The translations under genes and the position numbers were made by a program. A model generated the notes under the pieces. That model saw only the letters and a program-made list of their open reading frames with translations, had not been told where the DNA came from and made no database searches. A stretch of 64,000 nt of DNA from Rhynchopus sp. YZ270_cl-10 (Eukaryota > Euglenozoa > Diplonemea > Diplonemida > Diplonemidae): NCBI GenBank assembly GCA_964035575.1, contig OZ037896.1, positions 1,271,165-1,335,164 on the forward strand, read 5' to 3'. This document shows, piece by piece, positions 10,326 to 22,600 of the stretch (position 1 is the first letter of the stretch; each line of letters opens with the position of its first letter).

Positions 10326-12735
10326 CTGAGAAATATTTTGAAAAAAGTCGATTTTTTGGTGAAAATATTTTTCACAGAAAATCGAATTTTACTATTAAGA
10401 TTGGCTTTGGGCATGACCCAGTAAGGTTACTATGGGCCCCATGGGACATATACACCCGAATACCAGGCCGTATTTTCAAAAAGTTGATAATCCCAGTATA
10501 TGGTATGGCCCTGTGGTACGAAATTTTTGGCCGAAAAAATCGACCAAAAAATCGTCATTTTTCGGGGTCACGGTGACAAAAAGTTGCATTTTTTCACGAA
10601 AAATGGTCGGAATGTGACTTGAATGGGCTCTAATGGGTATATTATGCACATAACATACCTAAATTATGTCGATATTTCACCGGCGGAGCCGAAAAAATCG
10701 ATTTTCAGGGTGTGCAAAACTGTAAAAATGACGAAAATCGGAAAAATGACGATTTTTTGGTCAAAATATTTTTCACAGAAAATCGAATTTTACTATTAAG
10801 ATTGGCTTTGGGCATGACCCAGTAAGGTTACTATGGGCCCCATGGGACATATACACCCGAATACCAGGCCGTATTTTCAAAAAGTTGATAATCCCAGTAT
10901 ATGGTATGGCCCTGTGGTACGAAATTTTTGGCCGAAAAAATCGACCAAAAAATCATCATTTTTCGGGGTCACGGTGACAAAAAGTTGCATTTTTTCACGA
11001 AAAATGGTCGGAATGTGACTTGAATGGGCTCTAATGGGTATATTATGCACATAACATACCTAAATTATGTCGATATTTCACCGGCGGAGCCGAAAAAATC
11101 GATTTTCAGGGTGTGCAAAACTGTAAAAATGACGAAAATCGGAAAAATGACGATTTTTTGGTCAAAATATTTTTCACAGAAAATCGAATTTTACTATTAA
11201 GATTGGCTTTGGGCACGACCCAGTAAGGTTACTATGGGCCCCATGGGACATATACACCCGAATACCAGGCCGTATTTTCAAAAAGTTGATAATCCCAGTA
11301 TATGGTATGGCCCTGTGGTACGAAATTTTTGGCCGAAAAAATAGACCAAAAAATCATCATTTTTCGGGGTCACGGTGACAAAAAGTTGCATTTTTTCACG
11401 AAAAATGGTCGGAATGCGACTTGAATGGGCTCTAATGGGTATATTATGCACATAACATACCTAAATTATGTCGATATTTCACCGGCGGAGCCGAAAAAAT
11501 CGATTTTCAGGGTGTGCAAAACTGTAAAAATGACGAAAATCGGAAAAATGACGATTTTTTGGTCAAAATATTTTTCACAGAAAATCGAATTTTACTATTA
11601 AGATTGGCTTTGGGCATGACCCAGTAAGGTTACTATGGGCCCCATGGGACATATACACCCGAATACCAGGCCGTATTTTCAAAAAGTTGATAATCCCAGT
11701 ATATGGTATGGCCCTGTGGTACGAAATTTTTGGCCGAAAAAATCGACCAAAAAATCATCATTTTTCGGGGTCACGGTGACAAAAAGTTGCATTTTTTCAC
11801 GAAAAATGGTCGGAATGTGACTTGAATGGGCTCTAATGGGTATATTATGCACATAACATACCTAAATTATGTCGATATTTCACCGGCGGAGCCGAAAAAA
11901 TCGATTTTCAGGGTGTGCAAAACTGTAAAAATGACGAAAATCGGAAAAATGACGATTTTTTGGTCAAAATATTTTTCACAGAAAATCGAATTTTACTATT
12001 AGGATTGGCTTTGGGCACGACCCAGTAAGGTTACTATGGGCCCCATGGGACATATACACCCGAATACCAGGCCGTATTTTCAAAAAGTTGATAATCCCAG
12101 TATATGGTATGGCCCTGTGGTACGAAATTTTTGGCCGAAAAAATAGACCAAAAAATCATCATTTTTCGGGGTCACGGTGACAAAAAGTTGCATTTTTTCA
12201 CGAAAAATGGTCGGAATGCGACTTGAATGGGCTCTAATGGGTATATTATGCACATAACATACCTAAATTATGTCGATATTTCACCGGCGGAGCCGAAAAA
12301 ATCGATTTTCAGGGTGTGCAAAACTGTAAAAATGACGAAAATCGGAAAAATGACGATTTTTTGGTCAAAATATTTTTCACAGAAAATCGAATTTTACTAT
12401 TAAGATTGGCTTTGGGCATGACCCAGTAAGGTTACTATGGGCCCCATGGGACATATACACCCGAATACCAGGCCGTATTTTCAAAAAGTTGATAATCCCA
12501 GTATATGGTATGGCCCTGTGGTACGAAATTTTTGGCCGAAAAAATCGACCAAAAAATCGTCATTTTTGGGGGTCACGGTGACAAAAAGTTGCATTTTTTC
12601 ACGAAAAATGGTCGGAATGCGACTTGAATGGGCTCTAATGGGTATATTATGCACATAACATACCTAAATTATGTCGATATTTCACCGGCGGAGCCGAAAA
12701 AATCGATTTTCAGGGTGTGCAAAACTGTAAAAATC
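10326..12735. repeat. 401-bp satellite, six units with two-unit higher-order pattern
   Basis: Six copies of a 401-bp unit; the landmark GGGCCCCATGGGACATATAC recurs every 401 bp from 10434. Units 3 and 5 share private variants (GGGCACGACC, AAATAGACC, AATGCGACTT) that are absent from units 2 and 4, so the array is organised as 802-bp dimers. A 61-residue frame recurs in four units and is broken in the other two by the shared AAATAGACC change, so it is not a gene. Confidence 0.93.
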
Positions 12736-15700
12736 ACCAAAATCCCAAAAATCACGATTTTTTTTCAAAAATATTGTTTTCAAAAAAATCGATTTTAAAA
12801 TATTGGTTTGGCTTGTACGGGGACCTGAATCTGGGGCAACATACCCTGTGGGACATACTGGGCTCGATGCAAGGCCGATTTTTCAAAAATATGGTTGCCC
12901 CGGTAGACGGTATGGCCCTGCAGGTCAGTGCATCGGGCCAAAAATCATGAAAAAATCATGATTTTGGGGTCTGGCACCCCATGGGCACATATATCTGGGG
13001 GTGTGAAATATGCATGGAATCGACCGATTGGGGGTGTTATAGGTCCTGGGGGCCCACATGGGCCATATTTCACGCTATTGGGTCACGGGAAAGTGATTTT
13101 GACATTTTTTCATCGATTTTAGCTGTGAGAACCCTTCAAAAACACTGATTTTGGGGTGTTTCTGAGACGGTACGCTATACCCAGGGTCATATTAGGTATT
13201 AGTCCGGTCGACTTTTTGAAAAAACGACCCCGCAATGGACTCAGGGGTGCCAGATAGTGTATATGCACCAAAATGGATTCACGGGAAAAGTCAAAATCGG
13301 GTGTCAGATACATGCTGCCATAAGTGACGAATTTCAAAAGTTGAGATTTTTCGAAAATCAGGGTTCAGTACACGCTGTACCCAATCCTGGGGGCCAAAAT
13401 TTTCAACTTTTTGAAAAAACGGGCGGTATATGGCCCTAAATTGTCAAAATGAGTTAATTGCGACCTCGGACGGCCTCCGGAGATGAGTAGAAGTTTATTT
13501 ACTGAAAAAAAAAGTCAAAACACAGGCAAAATCCCACCTTCCACAGGTACAGTCAAAACTTTTATCCAGATCTCATGTTTTTTCAAAAAATTTTAAATTG
13601 TTTTTATGACTAACACCTCCGAAATTTTTCCTGATAAGATGGAATATGATCCTGTCGTAGTATGCAGTGTGTTTGCAGGCAAAAATTTGCATTTTCTCGC
13701 CCCAGACATTTTTTTATACATAAAAGTGCATAAAGGGACCCCTGACCCCAAAATCCGGGTTCCAGCTTTTTGAAGGGGTCACCCTACAGGCCACCTCAAA
13801 AAGTTGGCCCGTAGGGCCAGCTTTTTGAAAAAACGGGGTTGCGATGTGTCCTGGGGGCCCGAAGGGCCCCCAGGACACATCGCTGGGAAAAAAATATTAG
13901 GTTTTTGGGGGTCTATATAGGGTTGCTGTGGGGGTCACATGGCCGAAAAATGGCCATTTTTGGCCTATTTTTGGCCATTTTTTTAAGGTAAAAAATCCAC
14001 TTTTTTTTTGTACATCCCCTTGCCCCCGGTAAAATTTACCAAACATATGGCCCTGTTGGACATACTGGGCCCATGAGTCGGTCGCTGGATCACCAAACTA
14101 GTTGCCCTATTTGCTAAAATCATGTTTTCAGGGTCAAAAATAGGGTGTTTTTTAGGGTCAAAAATAGGGTGTTTTTCAGGGGTATGTTAACCACGTATGT
14201 GTCTTAGGGACCAAATTTTCCAGGAATGTGAACCAATCGGGTCGCAATGGGTCCAGGGGGCCCGGAGGGCCCCCATGCAGGGAAAATTTGCAACAATCCT
14301 GGGCAATGCTGGGGGCCGATAGGGTGTGCCTATACACGTGTTTTTACGTGTTTTTGGGCACTTTTCAGGATTTTCGAAAATTTTTGCAACACCAAAATCA
14401 AAAATTTCGGTCTAGGAGGCCCATATCTGGAAAAAATCGATATTCCAATGGCCTCATTGGGACATATTGGGCCCAGGACCCTATTTTCAGGTCCCAGGAA
14501 AAGCCAAAACAATAAAAAAAATAGCTCAGGCGACCCCCAAAAATAGGCGAAAAACAGCCATTTTTAGGGTGTTTTTTAGGGGTATTTTTACACACACAAA
14601 TTGTTTACCATAGCACACCCCCAGGCTGCCTCAAAATTTTATCTTTATTTGATTTTTCCAACCCACATAGGGGTATTGGAGGCACAACTTTCACCAAGCC
14701 TGGGGAATTCGGCACTGCACACACACAACTGAAAAAGGCAAAAATCACCTGTTTTTCAAGGTGTCGCAGGGTAAATGTTGTTCCTTAAAAACCAAATTTT
14801 TTCTAAAAAATCGGCCCTGCGGGTGAAAAAACGACACTATGGGGGGTATTCCAGGGTGTGGGGGCCCCAAAAATCCGGTTTAAGACCACGAGAGGGTCCG
14901 AATACACACCTGAGAAGGTCCCGGGGAGTAAAAAAATGGCCATTTTTGGGGGGTCAAAATCTCACTTTTTGGGGGGATGTTTGTATACCCAGTACCGACC
15001 CACTAGCTGGGATGCCCAACTTTTCGCGAATATGGGGGCCCGTAGGGCCCCCGGGGCCCAGGGGGCCCAAAATATCGTGTTGCAGATGCCAGGAGAACAT
15101 GTTTCAATATTTTGGATACATTTTTCCATAGGGTCATTTTCAAAAGCACTGATTTTAGGGGTATTGAGCGAGGTACCCATACCCATGGGTTATCCTATAT
15201 ATTAGTTTTCACTCGGATGTGAAAAAACGATGTCGCAATGGATTCAGGGGGCCCAAATAGGGTATATGGCCCAGGAAATTTTCAAAAAGTTGACCCAACC
15301 AGGTATACAGGCATACAAGCCGGTAGGTCAACAGATAGGGTGTTTTCCGCACCCAAAATATGGGGTCATGACCATGTGGGTCAGACCTGAATTGATAAAT
15401 GTTTCGCACAGGTTTTCGCGAATACCCCCTCTATTCCGAATGCGCTACAAGAGTTTTAAATTTTTGGCTATTTAGATTCACTTTTAAAAACAAAATGGGT
15501 CTCCAGAACACACATGAGGTTCACATGTACCTCTACAGAAACCTTGGTTTTGGTCGGATTTTGAGGCCAATTTTTGGGTTCCCACCAATTTCCTAGGGTA
15601 TACTGGGATATTGCCCGTGTGTCCAAAAGTGATTTTTGGGGCCTTAGGACCCCGGAGAATCCATTTAACGGTCGTTTTTGCACCGGAAAGACCTATCTAG

Positions 15701-15990
15701 TACCCAAAAATCGAATTTTCATATTTTTGAAAAAGTGACCAAAAATCGACTTTTTTTGGTAACATTGTATGGCATAAATTATTCTACATAATGTGTGATG
15801 CTTGAATAAAAACTTACGACCCCATAATGTACTCGGAACTCACCCATGTAATTGTTGAGAAAAAAAAACTTTCCGAAAAAATGAAATTTCAACCCGAATA
15901 TGCACATTTGGGTCATTTTACGGCTATGTAGGTCATTTTGTATGTGTTTTTCGATTATATAGGTGATTAGGATATGTGTGATGCTCAGAT
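12736..15990. other. Long non-coding tract, degenerate relatives of the 401-bp satellite
   Basis: AT-rich text studded with GGGGGCCC/CCATATGG blocks and GTTTTTGAAAA phrases that resemble the 401-bp unit in style but no longer align at a fixed period. An exact palindrome, TGGGGGCCCGAAGGGCCCCCA, lies near 13850 (split by one base at its centre). I see no supported gene or RNA. Confidence 0.55.
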
Positions 15991-16380
15991 TAAATCGTAA
16001 GACCCCGCAATTGACTCAAATGTGCCCAAAAACCCTATATACCCAAGATTATTAACTTTTCCAGCATATTGGACATCCTTAGGTATGGTTATAAGCCATG
16101 ATACGGCTATTGCTGGAAAAATAGCCGTAAATTGTGGTTGGTATTGATTTCAGAAATTATGTGATGCTTAGATCATGCCATAGACGCTTTTAATGGATTC
16201 ATATGAGCTCATACTACCCATATACCCCTTCAGAAGCCCCTTTTGACTCTTATGAATATCCTTATATAGGCTTCCACTTGTGCAGAACCTTCTCAGTGTA
16301 CAAGATGTTAGGTACAAAAAAACCATCATATTTTTTACACTACTGGCATGCTTCCCAGGACACGTCTGTACTCAGAACGT
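15991..16380. other. Satellite remnants upstream of the snRNA-like gene family
   Basis: Contains GGATATGTGTGATGCTCAGATTAAATCGT and GACCCCGCAATTGACTCAAA, diverged copies of the satellite family seen at 9060-10325. The same remnant recurs at 17025-17110. No gene is seen. Confidence 0.55.
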
Positions 16381-16516
16381 TGTAGAGAAAAAAGGCAACC
16401 AACGATTTCTAAAGCTACAGTTTCTGTACTTCATTGGTATGGAAGCATGAAGATTATATTCTTCTCACACAACTTTGTCAAAACATGGCCAGTTTCGAAA
16501 GAGACTGGCCTTTTTT
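16381..16516 (+). ncRNA. snRNA-like gene, family member 1
   Basis: Five copies of this sequence exist in the window. The conserved core has GGCAACCAACGATTTCTAAAG, a small hairpin TACAG-TTT-CTGTA, then TTCATTGGTATGGAAGC and a GAAGATTATATTCTTC hairpin. It continues with an Sm-like AACTTTGTCA and ends in a 10-bp GNRA-capped hairpin (GGCCAGTTTC GAAA GAGACTGGCC) followed by T6. The order GT-containing segment, hairpin, Sm-like site, terminal hairpin, T run matches spliced-leader and Sm-class RNAs. The TTTCTAAAG (TTTATAAAG in one copy) could be a TATA element, which would move the RNA start to near TTCATTGG. The identity is not established. Confidence 0.6.
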
Positions 16517-16819
16517 ACGTTAGCATCACCTTCTGCAAACCCCAAAAAACACACATGATTCCCATCACACACAAGTGCTTGCTGCAACCCATTTGTATAT
16601 CGCCTGCAAAACCATGTGTGCAACCATTTGTGGCACTGGTACCACATATACCCCTTCAGAAACCACTGTTGACTCTTATGAATATACTTGTGTAAGCCTA
16701 TCACCTAAGCATATTCTGTGCAGACCCTTCCCAGTGACCAATAGGTTAGGTACGAAAAAGCGACCATATTTAGGACACTGGAAGAAGGCTTCCCAGTTCA
16801 CGTTGGAGCTTAGAACATT

Positions 16820-16952
16820 GTAGAGAAAAAGGCAACCAACGATTTCTAAAGCTACAGTTTCTGTACTTCATTGGTATGGAAGCATGAAGATTACTCTTCT
16901 CACACAACTTTGTCAAAACATGGCCAGTTTCGAAAGAGACTGGCCTTTTTTA
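16820..16952 (+). ncRNA. snRNA-like gene, family member 2
   Basis: Same organisation as the copy at 16381, with the middle hairpin changed to GAAGATTACTCTTC. The upstream region shares GGCTTCCCAG and TTAGAACATTGTAGAGAAAAAGG with the other members. The T6 terminator is intact. Confidence 0.6.
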
Positions 16953-17236
16953 CGTTAACATCACCTTGTGCAAACCCAAAAAACACACATGATTCCCATG
17001 TTCTTCGAATATTTTGGTGATTAGGATATGTGTAATGCTCAGATTAAATTGTACGACCACGCAATTGACTCAAATGAGCCCAAATATCCCGTATTCCCAA
17101 GATTTTTGGACTTTCGAGCACATTGGGCATCCTTAGGTATGTTTATAAGCCACTCTACGGCTATGTTAGAAAAAAAACCCACCATAATAATGATACATAT
17201 GGCATGATTCCCAGAACATGTTGGCACTTAGAACAT

Positions 17237-17370
17237 TGTAGAGAAAAAGGGCAACCAACGATTTCTAAAGCTACAGTTTCTGTACTTCATTGGTATGGAA
17301 GCATGAAGATTATTCTTCTCACACAACTTTGTCAAAACATGGCCAGTTTCGAAAGAGACTGGCCTTTTTT
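17237..17370 (+). ncRNA. snRNA-like gene, family member 3
   Basis: Full-length member with terminal GNRA hairpin and T6 stop, and with the shared upstream phrase GATTCCCAGAACATGTTGG at about 17206. It lies 270 bp before U6 on the same strand. Confidence 0.6.
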
Positions 17371-17446
17371 ACGTTAACACGATCGTCTTGTGCACAAGAA
17401 GCAAAAAAACCCACACAACAACAGCAGAAGTTTAGAACCACATTCA

Positions 17447-17484
17447 GACCCTGACCCAACTCCAACAAGGGGCCCCTGTCTTGT
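17447..17484 (+). promoter_or_regulatory. Upstream promoter box of U6
   Basis: CAGACCCTGACCCAACTCC followed by AACAAGGGGCCCCTGTCTTG, a variant of the shared box, ending about 24 nt before the U6 start. A TTTTTA element at about 17500 fits a TATA-like position, as in Pol III type 3 promoters. Confidence 0.75.
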
Positions 17485-17507
17485 CAACCACCTTGTGCAT
17501 TTTTACT

Positions 17508-17608
17508 GGACCCCAGAAATGGGACATCCGTTAAAATTGGATCGATACAGAGAAGATTAGCATGGTCCCTGCGCAAGGATGACACGCATTAATCGAGAAA
17601 GTATCAAC
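17508..17608 (+). ncRNA. U6: U6 spliceosomal snRNA
   Basis: The core ATCGATACAGAGAAGATTAG followed by CATGGTCCCTGCGCAAGGATGACACGC is the diagnostic U6 sequence. It includes the ACAGAGA box that pairs with the 5' splice site, the AGC catalytic triad region and the internal stem-loop. The 5' hairpin is GACCCCAGAAATGGGAC. A T9-10 tract at 17609 is the Pol III stop. Within the core, the canonical GGCCCC is GGTCCC here. The 5' boundary is placed by the hairpin. Confidence 0.95.
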
Positions 17609-17815
17609 TTTTTTTTTGTCCCCCGGATCACACGTATTTTTTACACTGGTGTCTTCTTCATGCTTCCCAGACCAACACATATGTGCAGACATACCCATCA
17701 CCCACAGGTGGCAAGTGGCAGGCTGCAGTAACCCATTGAAATATTGGTTTCAAAAAACGACCATATGGTTTATGCTACTGGCATGCTTCCCTGAGCATAT
17801 ACATGTCGAAAGCTG

Positions 17816-17870
17816 TGTAGAGAAAAAGAGCAACCAACGATTTATAAAGCTACAGTTTCTGTACTTCATT
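17816..17870 (+). pseudogene. snRNA-like gene, family member 4, 5' part
   Basis: Carries the family upstream region and TTTATAAAGCTACAGTTTCTG up to TTCATT, where the 16.2-kb element begins. The remainder of the gene resumes at 34028 after a 6-bp TTCATT duplication. It is interrupted and therefore presumably inactive. Confidence 0.88.
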
Positions 17871-18643
17871 CACGGATGCTGCCAGATCTGGCCAGATTTG
17901 GGGGCCAATTTCCCAGATCTGGCTCGTTTTCCAGATGTGGAGATCTTGTTTCCAGATCTGGCCAGATCTGGCCAGATCTGGGAATCTGGGAAATTTTTTT
18001 TTTTCAAAAAAAAAAAAACCCCCCAGATCTGGCCAGATCTGGAAATCTGGCCAGTTTTTTTTTTTTTTCTCAGATTTCTGGCTATTGTCTCCCAGGGAAA
18101 GGGACTCTCGAATTTTTTTTTTCGCCCCTAAATAGGGCTAATTTCGACGATTTGAGGCCATTTAAAGCAAAATTTGGCACTTTTGAGCATCTGTGGGGGT
18201 CTAAAACGTGGTTTTGCGAACCCGAAATTTCGTGGTTTTTACCAAAGACAAGTCGATTTTTGAAAAATCCCGAAAAAAAAAATTTTTTTTATCCGGGAAA
18301 ATTTTGACCCCTGAGTAGGGTTTTTGTGCACCAAAAAGTGCAAAAAAACGCAAGAGTCGGGTGTTTTGACGATCTGGGGTACCGCCATATGCACTACAGG
18401 GGCCCACAATTTCGACTTTTTCTTAGCAATTTCCTTCATAATTTTTTTTTTCGATTTTTGGCAAAGGCAAATCTCAGGCAAAAAAAATTCACCCCTGATA
18501 GTGGGTCCATGGGTGTCCAAAGATGCCAAAAACACAAAAATTTTGATGTTTTGACCATCTGTGGGCGCCTAAAACGCACTTCTCTGCCCAAAAAATGAAT
18601 ATCGATTTTTCCTTAGCGTTTTTATAGACGTGGTTTTTGGGTA

Positions 18644-19308
18644 TTTTTTTTTTTTTTTTTTTTTTTTTTGGCCAAAAATGTGTAACGCTTGTGTAACGCT
18701 TTTGGGTCAATTTTCAATTTTTTTTTTTTTTTTTTGCGATTTTTTATTTAATAATCTGTATTCTGTAACCTCTCTCTATTTTACGGCAGGTGTGACCGGT
18801 TGAGGTGATACTTCCGGACTGAGGAAGGGCATTCTTTTACTTTTTTTTCTGTGTGTTTGTTTTCTTGTTGTAGTCTTTTTTTGGTGAAGGGGCTTGGCCG
18901 ACGACACTGAGAACCTCTTTGGTTCATAGCTGTTAACGACGTCTGGTCCTACCTAGCTGTACACTCTAATTCTAAAAATAAAATAAAATAAAACCAATAG
19001 GCAAAGGGGGAGGGGGGAGGCTAAAAGCCAAACAAAAGTAAAGAATGAAAAAGAAAAACTCAAGTGCTCTGGGACGGCCGCGAGTTCCTGCTCCGCTTTA
19101 GGCCCCGCAGACGGTTGTAGAGGGTGTAAGCCTCTTCCACCTCGTCGGAGCTCATCGACGGCTTCTTCGCTTCTTTCCACAGGTAGAGGCAGGTGAGGGC
19201 GTCATCCACCGACTGCCAATCCCCTCCCGCTGCCAGCGACTGGTGCTGAAGCGTGTTCGGGTAGAACGTGTCCTTCCACGCCTCGGCGGTCGCTGGACAC
19301 CCCATGTT
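18644..19308 (-). mobile_element. Older LINE fragment, 3' part with poly(A) and a possible 3' transduction
   Basis: On the minus strand this continues the LINE fragment that begins at 31627. It holds the last 82 codons of its reading frame (19308-19060; residues include GGDWQSVDDALTCLYLWKEA), then a 3' UTR. An A18 run (T run 18718-18735) is followed by about 50 bp containing two GTAACGCTTGTGTAACGC-like phrases and a second A-run of about 26 (T run 18644-18669). Two poly(A) tracts with unique DNA between them are the hallmark of read-through past the first poly(A) signal. The frame is split from its 5' part by the LINE at 19309-30325. Confidence 0.78.
19299..19308. repeat. Left target-site duplication of the full-length LINE
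   Basis: ACCCCATGTT at 19299-19308 is repeated exactly at 30325-30334, directly after the poly(A) of the LINE. It defines a 10-bp target-site duplication and the 5' end of the LINE at 19309. Confidence 0.92.
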
Positions 19309-19492
19309 TACAGGGGACCATTTTTTTACAGGGGACCATTTTTTTACAGGGGACCATTTTTTTACAGGGGACCATTTTTTTACAGGGGACCATTTTTTTA
19401 CAGGGGACCATTTTTTTACAGGGGACCATTTTTTTACAGGGGACCATTTTTTTACAGGGGACCATTTTTTTACAGGGGACCATTTTTTTACA
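19309..19492 (+). repeat. 18-bp tandem monomers at the LINE 5' end
   Basis: About 10.2 copies of TACAGGGGACCATTTTTT lie immediately inside the left target duplication, so they are the first sequence of the element. Repeated 5' monomers act as promoter units in some LINEs (mouse L1); the same role here is inference. They also keep two reading frames open by chance. Confidence 0.9.
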
Positions 19493-19603
19493 CATTACAA
19501 CACACTTGTCCTTTCTTTTTACCCTCCCTCCCTCCCCCTTTCCTTTGTTTTATTGTGAGCCTTGTACGCCTCCACGGGGCGGTCCCTGGGCAACGGTTGA
19601 GGA

Positions 19604-22600
19604 GTGCAGGCCGGCGAAGCGCAAGGCGTAGTGTGTTTTGTCCTTCTTTGTTTTCGTTTTTTGGTTTTTGCTTTTTTAAAAATGAGGAGGAAGGCCCTTT
19701 TGGGGGCGTTGTGGGTGGTGCTGCATGTCTGCATCAGCAGCAGCAGCAGGAGCTACACCAGCAGCAACAACAAGAGCAGCAACAGCAGCAACAGCAGCAA
19801 CAGCAGCAACAGCAGCAACAGCAGCAACAGCAGCAACAGCAGCAACAGCAGCAACAGCAGCAACAGCAGCAACAGCAGCAACAGCAGCAACAGCAGCAAC
19901 AGCAGCAACAGCAGCAACAGCAGCAACAGCAGCAACAGCAGCAACAGCAGCAACAGCAGCAACAGCAGCAACAGCAGCAACAGCAGCAACAGCAGCAACA
20001 GCAGCAACAGCAGCAACAGCAGCAACAGCAGCAACAGCAGCAACAGCAGCAACAGCAGCAACAGCAGCAGCAGCAACAGCAGCAACAAAAGCAGCAACAG
20101 CAGCAGCAGCAGCAACAGCAGCAACAACATATGCTACACCAGCTGCAACTGCAGCAGCAGCAACATCAGCAACAAGAGCAGCAGCAACAACAGCAGCAGC
20201 AACAGCAGCAACAGGAGCAACAACTTAAGCTGCATCAACAGCAGTAGCAGGAGCCCCCTTCCCCCCCTTTTTTACCCCAAAAAGAGGCCTCTTGAGCCCA
20301 ACAACCCAAGCAGCTGCAGCTTTGATAGCAGCAACAAAAACGTGTGTGGAGGCAACAAAGCAAAGAACTGTTGTCATAACAACCCACACCCCCCTTCCCC
20401 CCATGATATCCCCAAAAAGAGGCAATGTATGCCCAACCACATCAGTGGCTGCAACTGTGATAGCAGCAAAAACGAAATCTTCGGAGTCCTGGGTGGGGTC
20501 CCAGTATCACCCCTGGTGTGCAGCAGCAGCAGTTCCAAAGGCCTTTACAGCAGCAGTTCCAACAGCAGGCTCTACAGCTTTTTCACCAGCAGTTCCAAAG
20601 GCTTCTGCAGCAGCGGTTCCAACAGCAGGTCCAACAGCAGTTCCAACAGCAGGCACAACAGCAGTTTAAACAGCAGTTCCAACGGCTTCTGCAGCAGCAG
20701 TTCCACGAGCGTTTCCAAAAGCAGTTCCAGCAGCAGTTCCAACAGCAGGCACAACAGCAGTTTCAACTGCAGTTCCAAAGACTTCTGCAGCAGCAGCTCC
20801 AACGGCAGGTCCATCAGCAGTTCCAACAGCAGGCTCAACAACAGCAGTTTCAACAGCAAGGACTTCTGCGGCAGCAGCTCTAACGGCAGGTCCAACAGCA
20901 GTTCCAACAGTAGGCTTAACAGCAGTTTCAACAGCAGTTCCACAGACTTCTGCAGCAGCGGTTCCAACAGCAGGTCCAGCAGCAGTTCCAACAGCAGGCA
21001 CAACAACAGCAGTTTCAACAGCAGTTCCAATGGCTTCTGCAGCAGCAGTTCCAACAGCGTTTCCAAAAGCAGTTCCAGCAACAGGCACAACAGCAGGCAC
21101 AACAGCAGTTTCATCAGCAAGGACTTCTGCGGCAGCAGCTCCAACGGCAGGTCCATCAGCAGTTCCAACAGCAGGCTCAACAACAGCAGTTTCAACAGCA
21201 GTTCCAATGGCTTCTGCAGCAGCAGTTCCAACAGCGTTTCCAAAAGCAGTTCCAGCAACAGGCACAACAGCAGGCACAACAGCAGTTTCATCAGCAAGGA
21301 CTTCTGCGGCAGCAGCTCTAACGGCAGGTCCAACAGCAGTTCCAACAGTAGGCTTAACAGCAGTTTCAACAGCAGTTCCACAGACTTCTGCAGCAGCGGT
21401 TCCAACAGCGTCTCCAAAAGCAGTTCCAGCAGCAGTTCCAACAGCAGGCACAACAGCAGTTTCAACTGCAGTTCCAAAGACTTCTGCAGCAGCAGTTCCA
21501 ACAGCAGGTCCAACAGCAGCACCAACATCAACAGCAGACGCAGCAACAACATCAGCGACAACAACCTAGGGGGTGGTGAGCGAGGTATGCTGGTGTTCGG
21601 GGTCAGCCTTGCGGGGCGAGAAGGACAGAGTGGCTGTGTGATGATGCGGGTGTGGCAAAAGGGGTGTGTACAGATAGAGTTTTGGTTCGACTGGTGGTGC
21701 AACCTCTGGGAGGTCTTCACCTCCTTGCGTCAGCCTGACCCCTGCTGGGTAGCCGAGGCACCTGAGTGGGGAGTGTTTGTGTCGTTCGCGGTCCTGGATC
21801 TGTGGAAGGACAGACGCGCCCCTACCCTCAGTCATCTCATTTTGTGGCTGGTGGGCAGGAGGACCAGGAGGACGCGACGAGGACACCGGTCCTTGAACTG
21901 GACCAAGTCACAGGCGGGCAGGCTCCGTCGGCGCAAGGCGCCCTGCAATCGTCCGCCCTCCCCGGCAGCGCACCCAGTTTTCCGCAGGATCAGGGTCGCC
22001 GATGCGTTGAGAGGTGCTTTGCAGTGTGTGGCCATCTGGGTTCTGGTTTTTGTGGGGTCTGAGCTTGGGAGGTCAGCGCCACATGCTTTGGGTTGTGCGC
22101 TGTTTCGGGACGCGGAGGTGCTGGGGGTGGGTCTGCTGCGGGGACTGTGCCGCGCACGCAGGGGGTGGCGGTGGCTGGAAGGGGCGAGCGAGCGAGTGCA
22201 CCGATGGACCGGAGGGATCCGAGTGGCTGCCAGCTTGGTGAGAGCCAGTGTGATGGGGGTGGGTCAGTTGTCGGTGCGTGCAGCCGAGTGGGTGTGGGTT
22301 GCATGGTCCGCAGGTGGTTGTTTGGCGGGTTTTGTGGCACTGGTCGGCGTCGCGCGCCCACTTGGCTGGGTTCTTCTCTTGGAGGTGCGCCGTGTGGCAG
22401 CACGCAGGTGGACTCGTAGGATCGGGATGGCATTTGGCATGCTGGCGGTGTCCCTACTGGTCTTGCTGTCGTTGTTGTGGCGAGCGGTGACGCCCTGGGA
22501 CCTGCGCCCTGCCCCTGCTGATCCGGAGCACCCGGTAAGCTTGTCCCCGTTTGCGTTGACCGGTGGGTGCGCAAACGTGAACGCTCCTGCGTATACAGAG

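Noticed and set aside
10432..12658. Repeated 61-residue frames starting MGPMGHIHPN
   Set aside because: They recur with the 401-bp satellite and are broken in two of six units by shared variants.
19243..21720. Poly-Gln, Ala/Thr and poly-Leu frames overlapping the LINE N-terminus
   Set aside because: They are shadows of CAG/CAA repeats. Only the frame continuing into the reverse transcriptase is credible.
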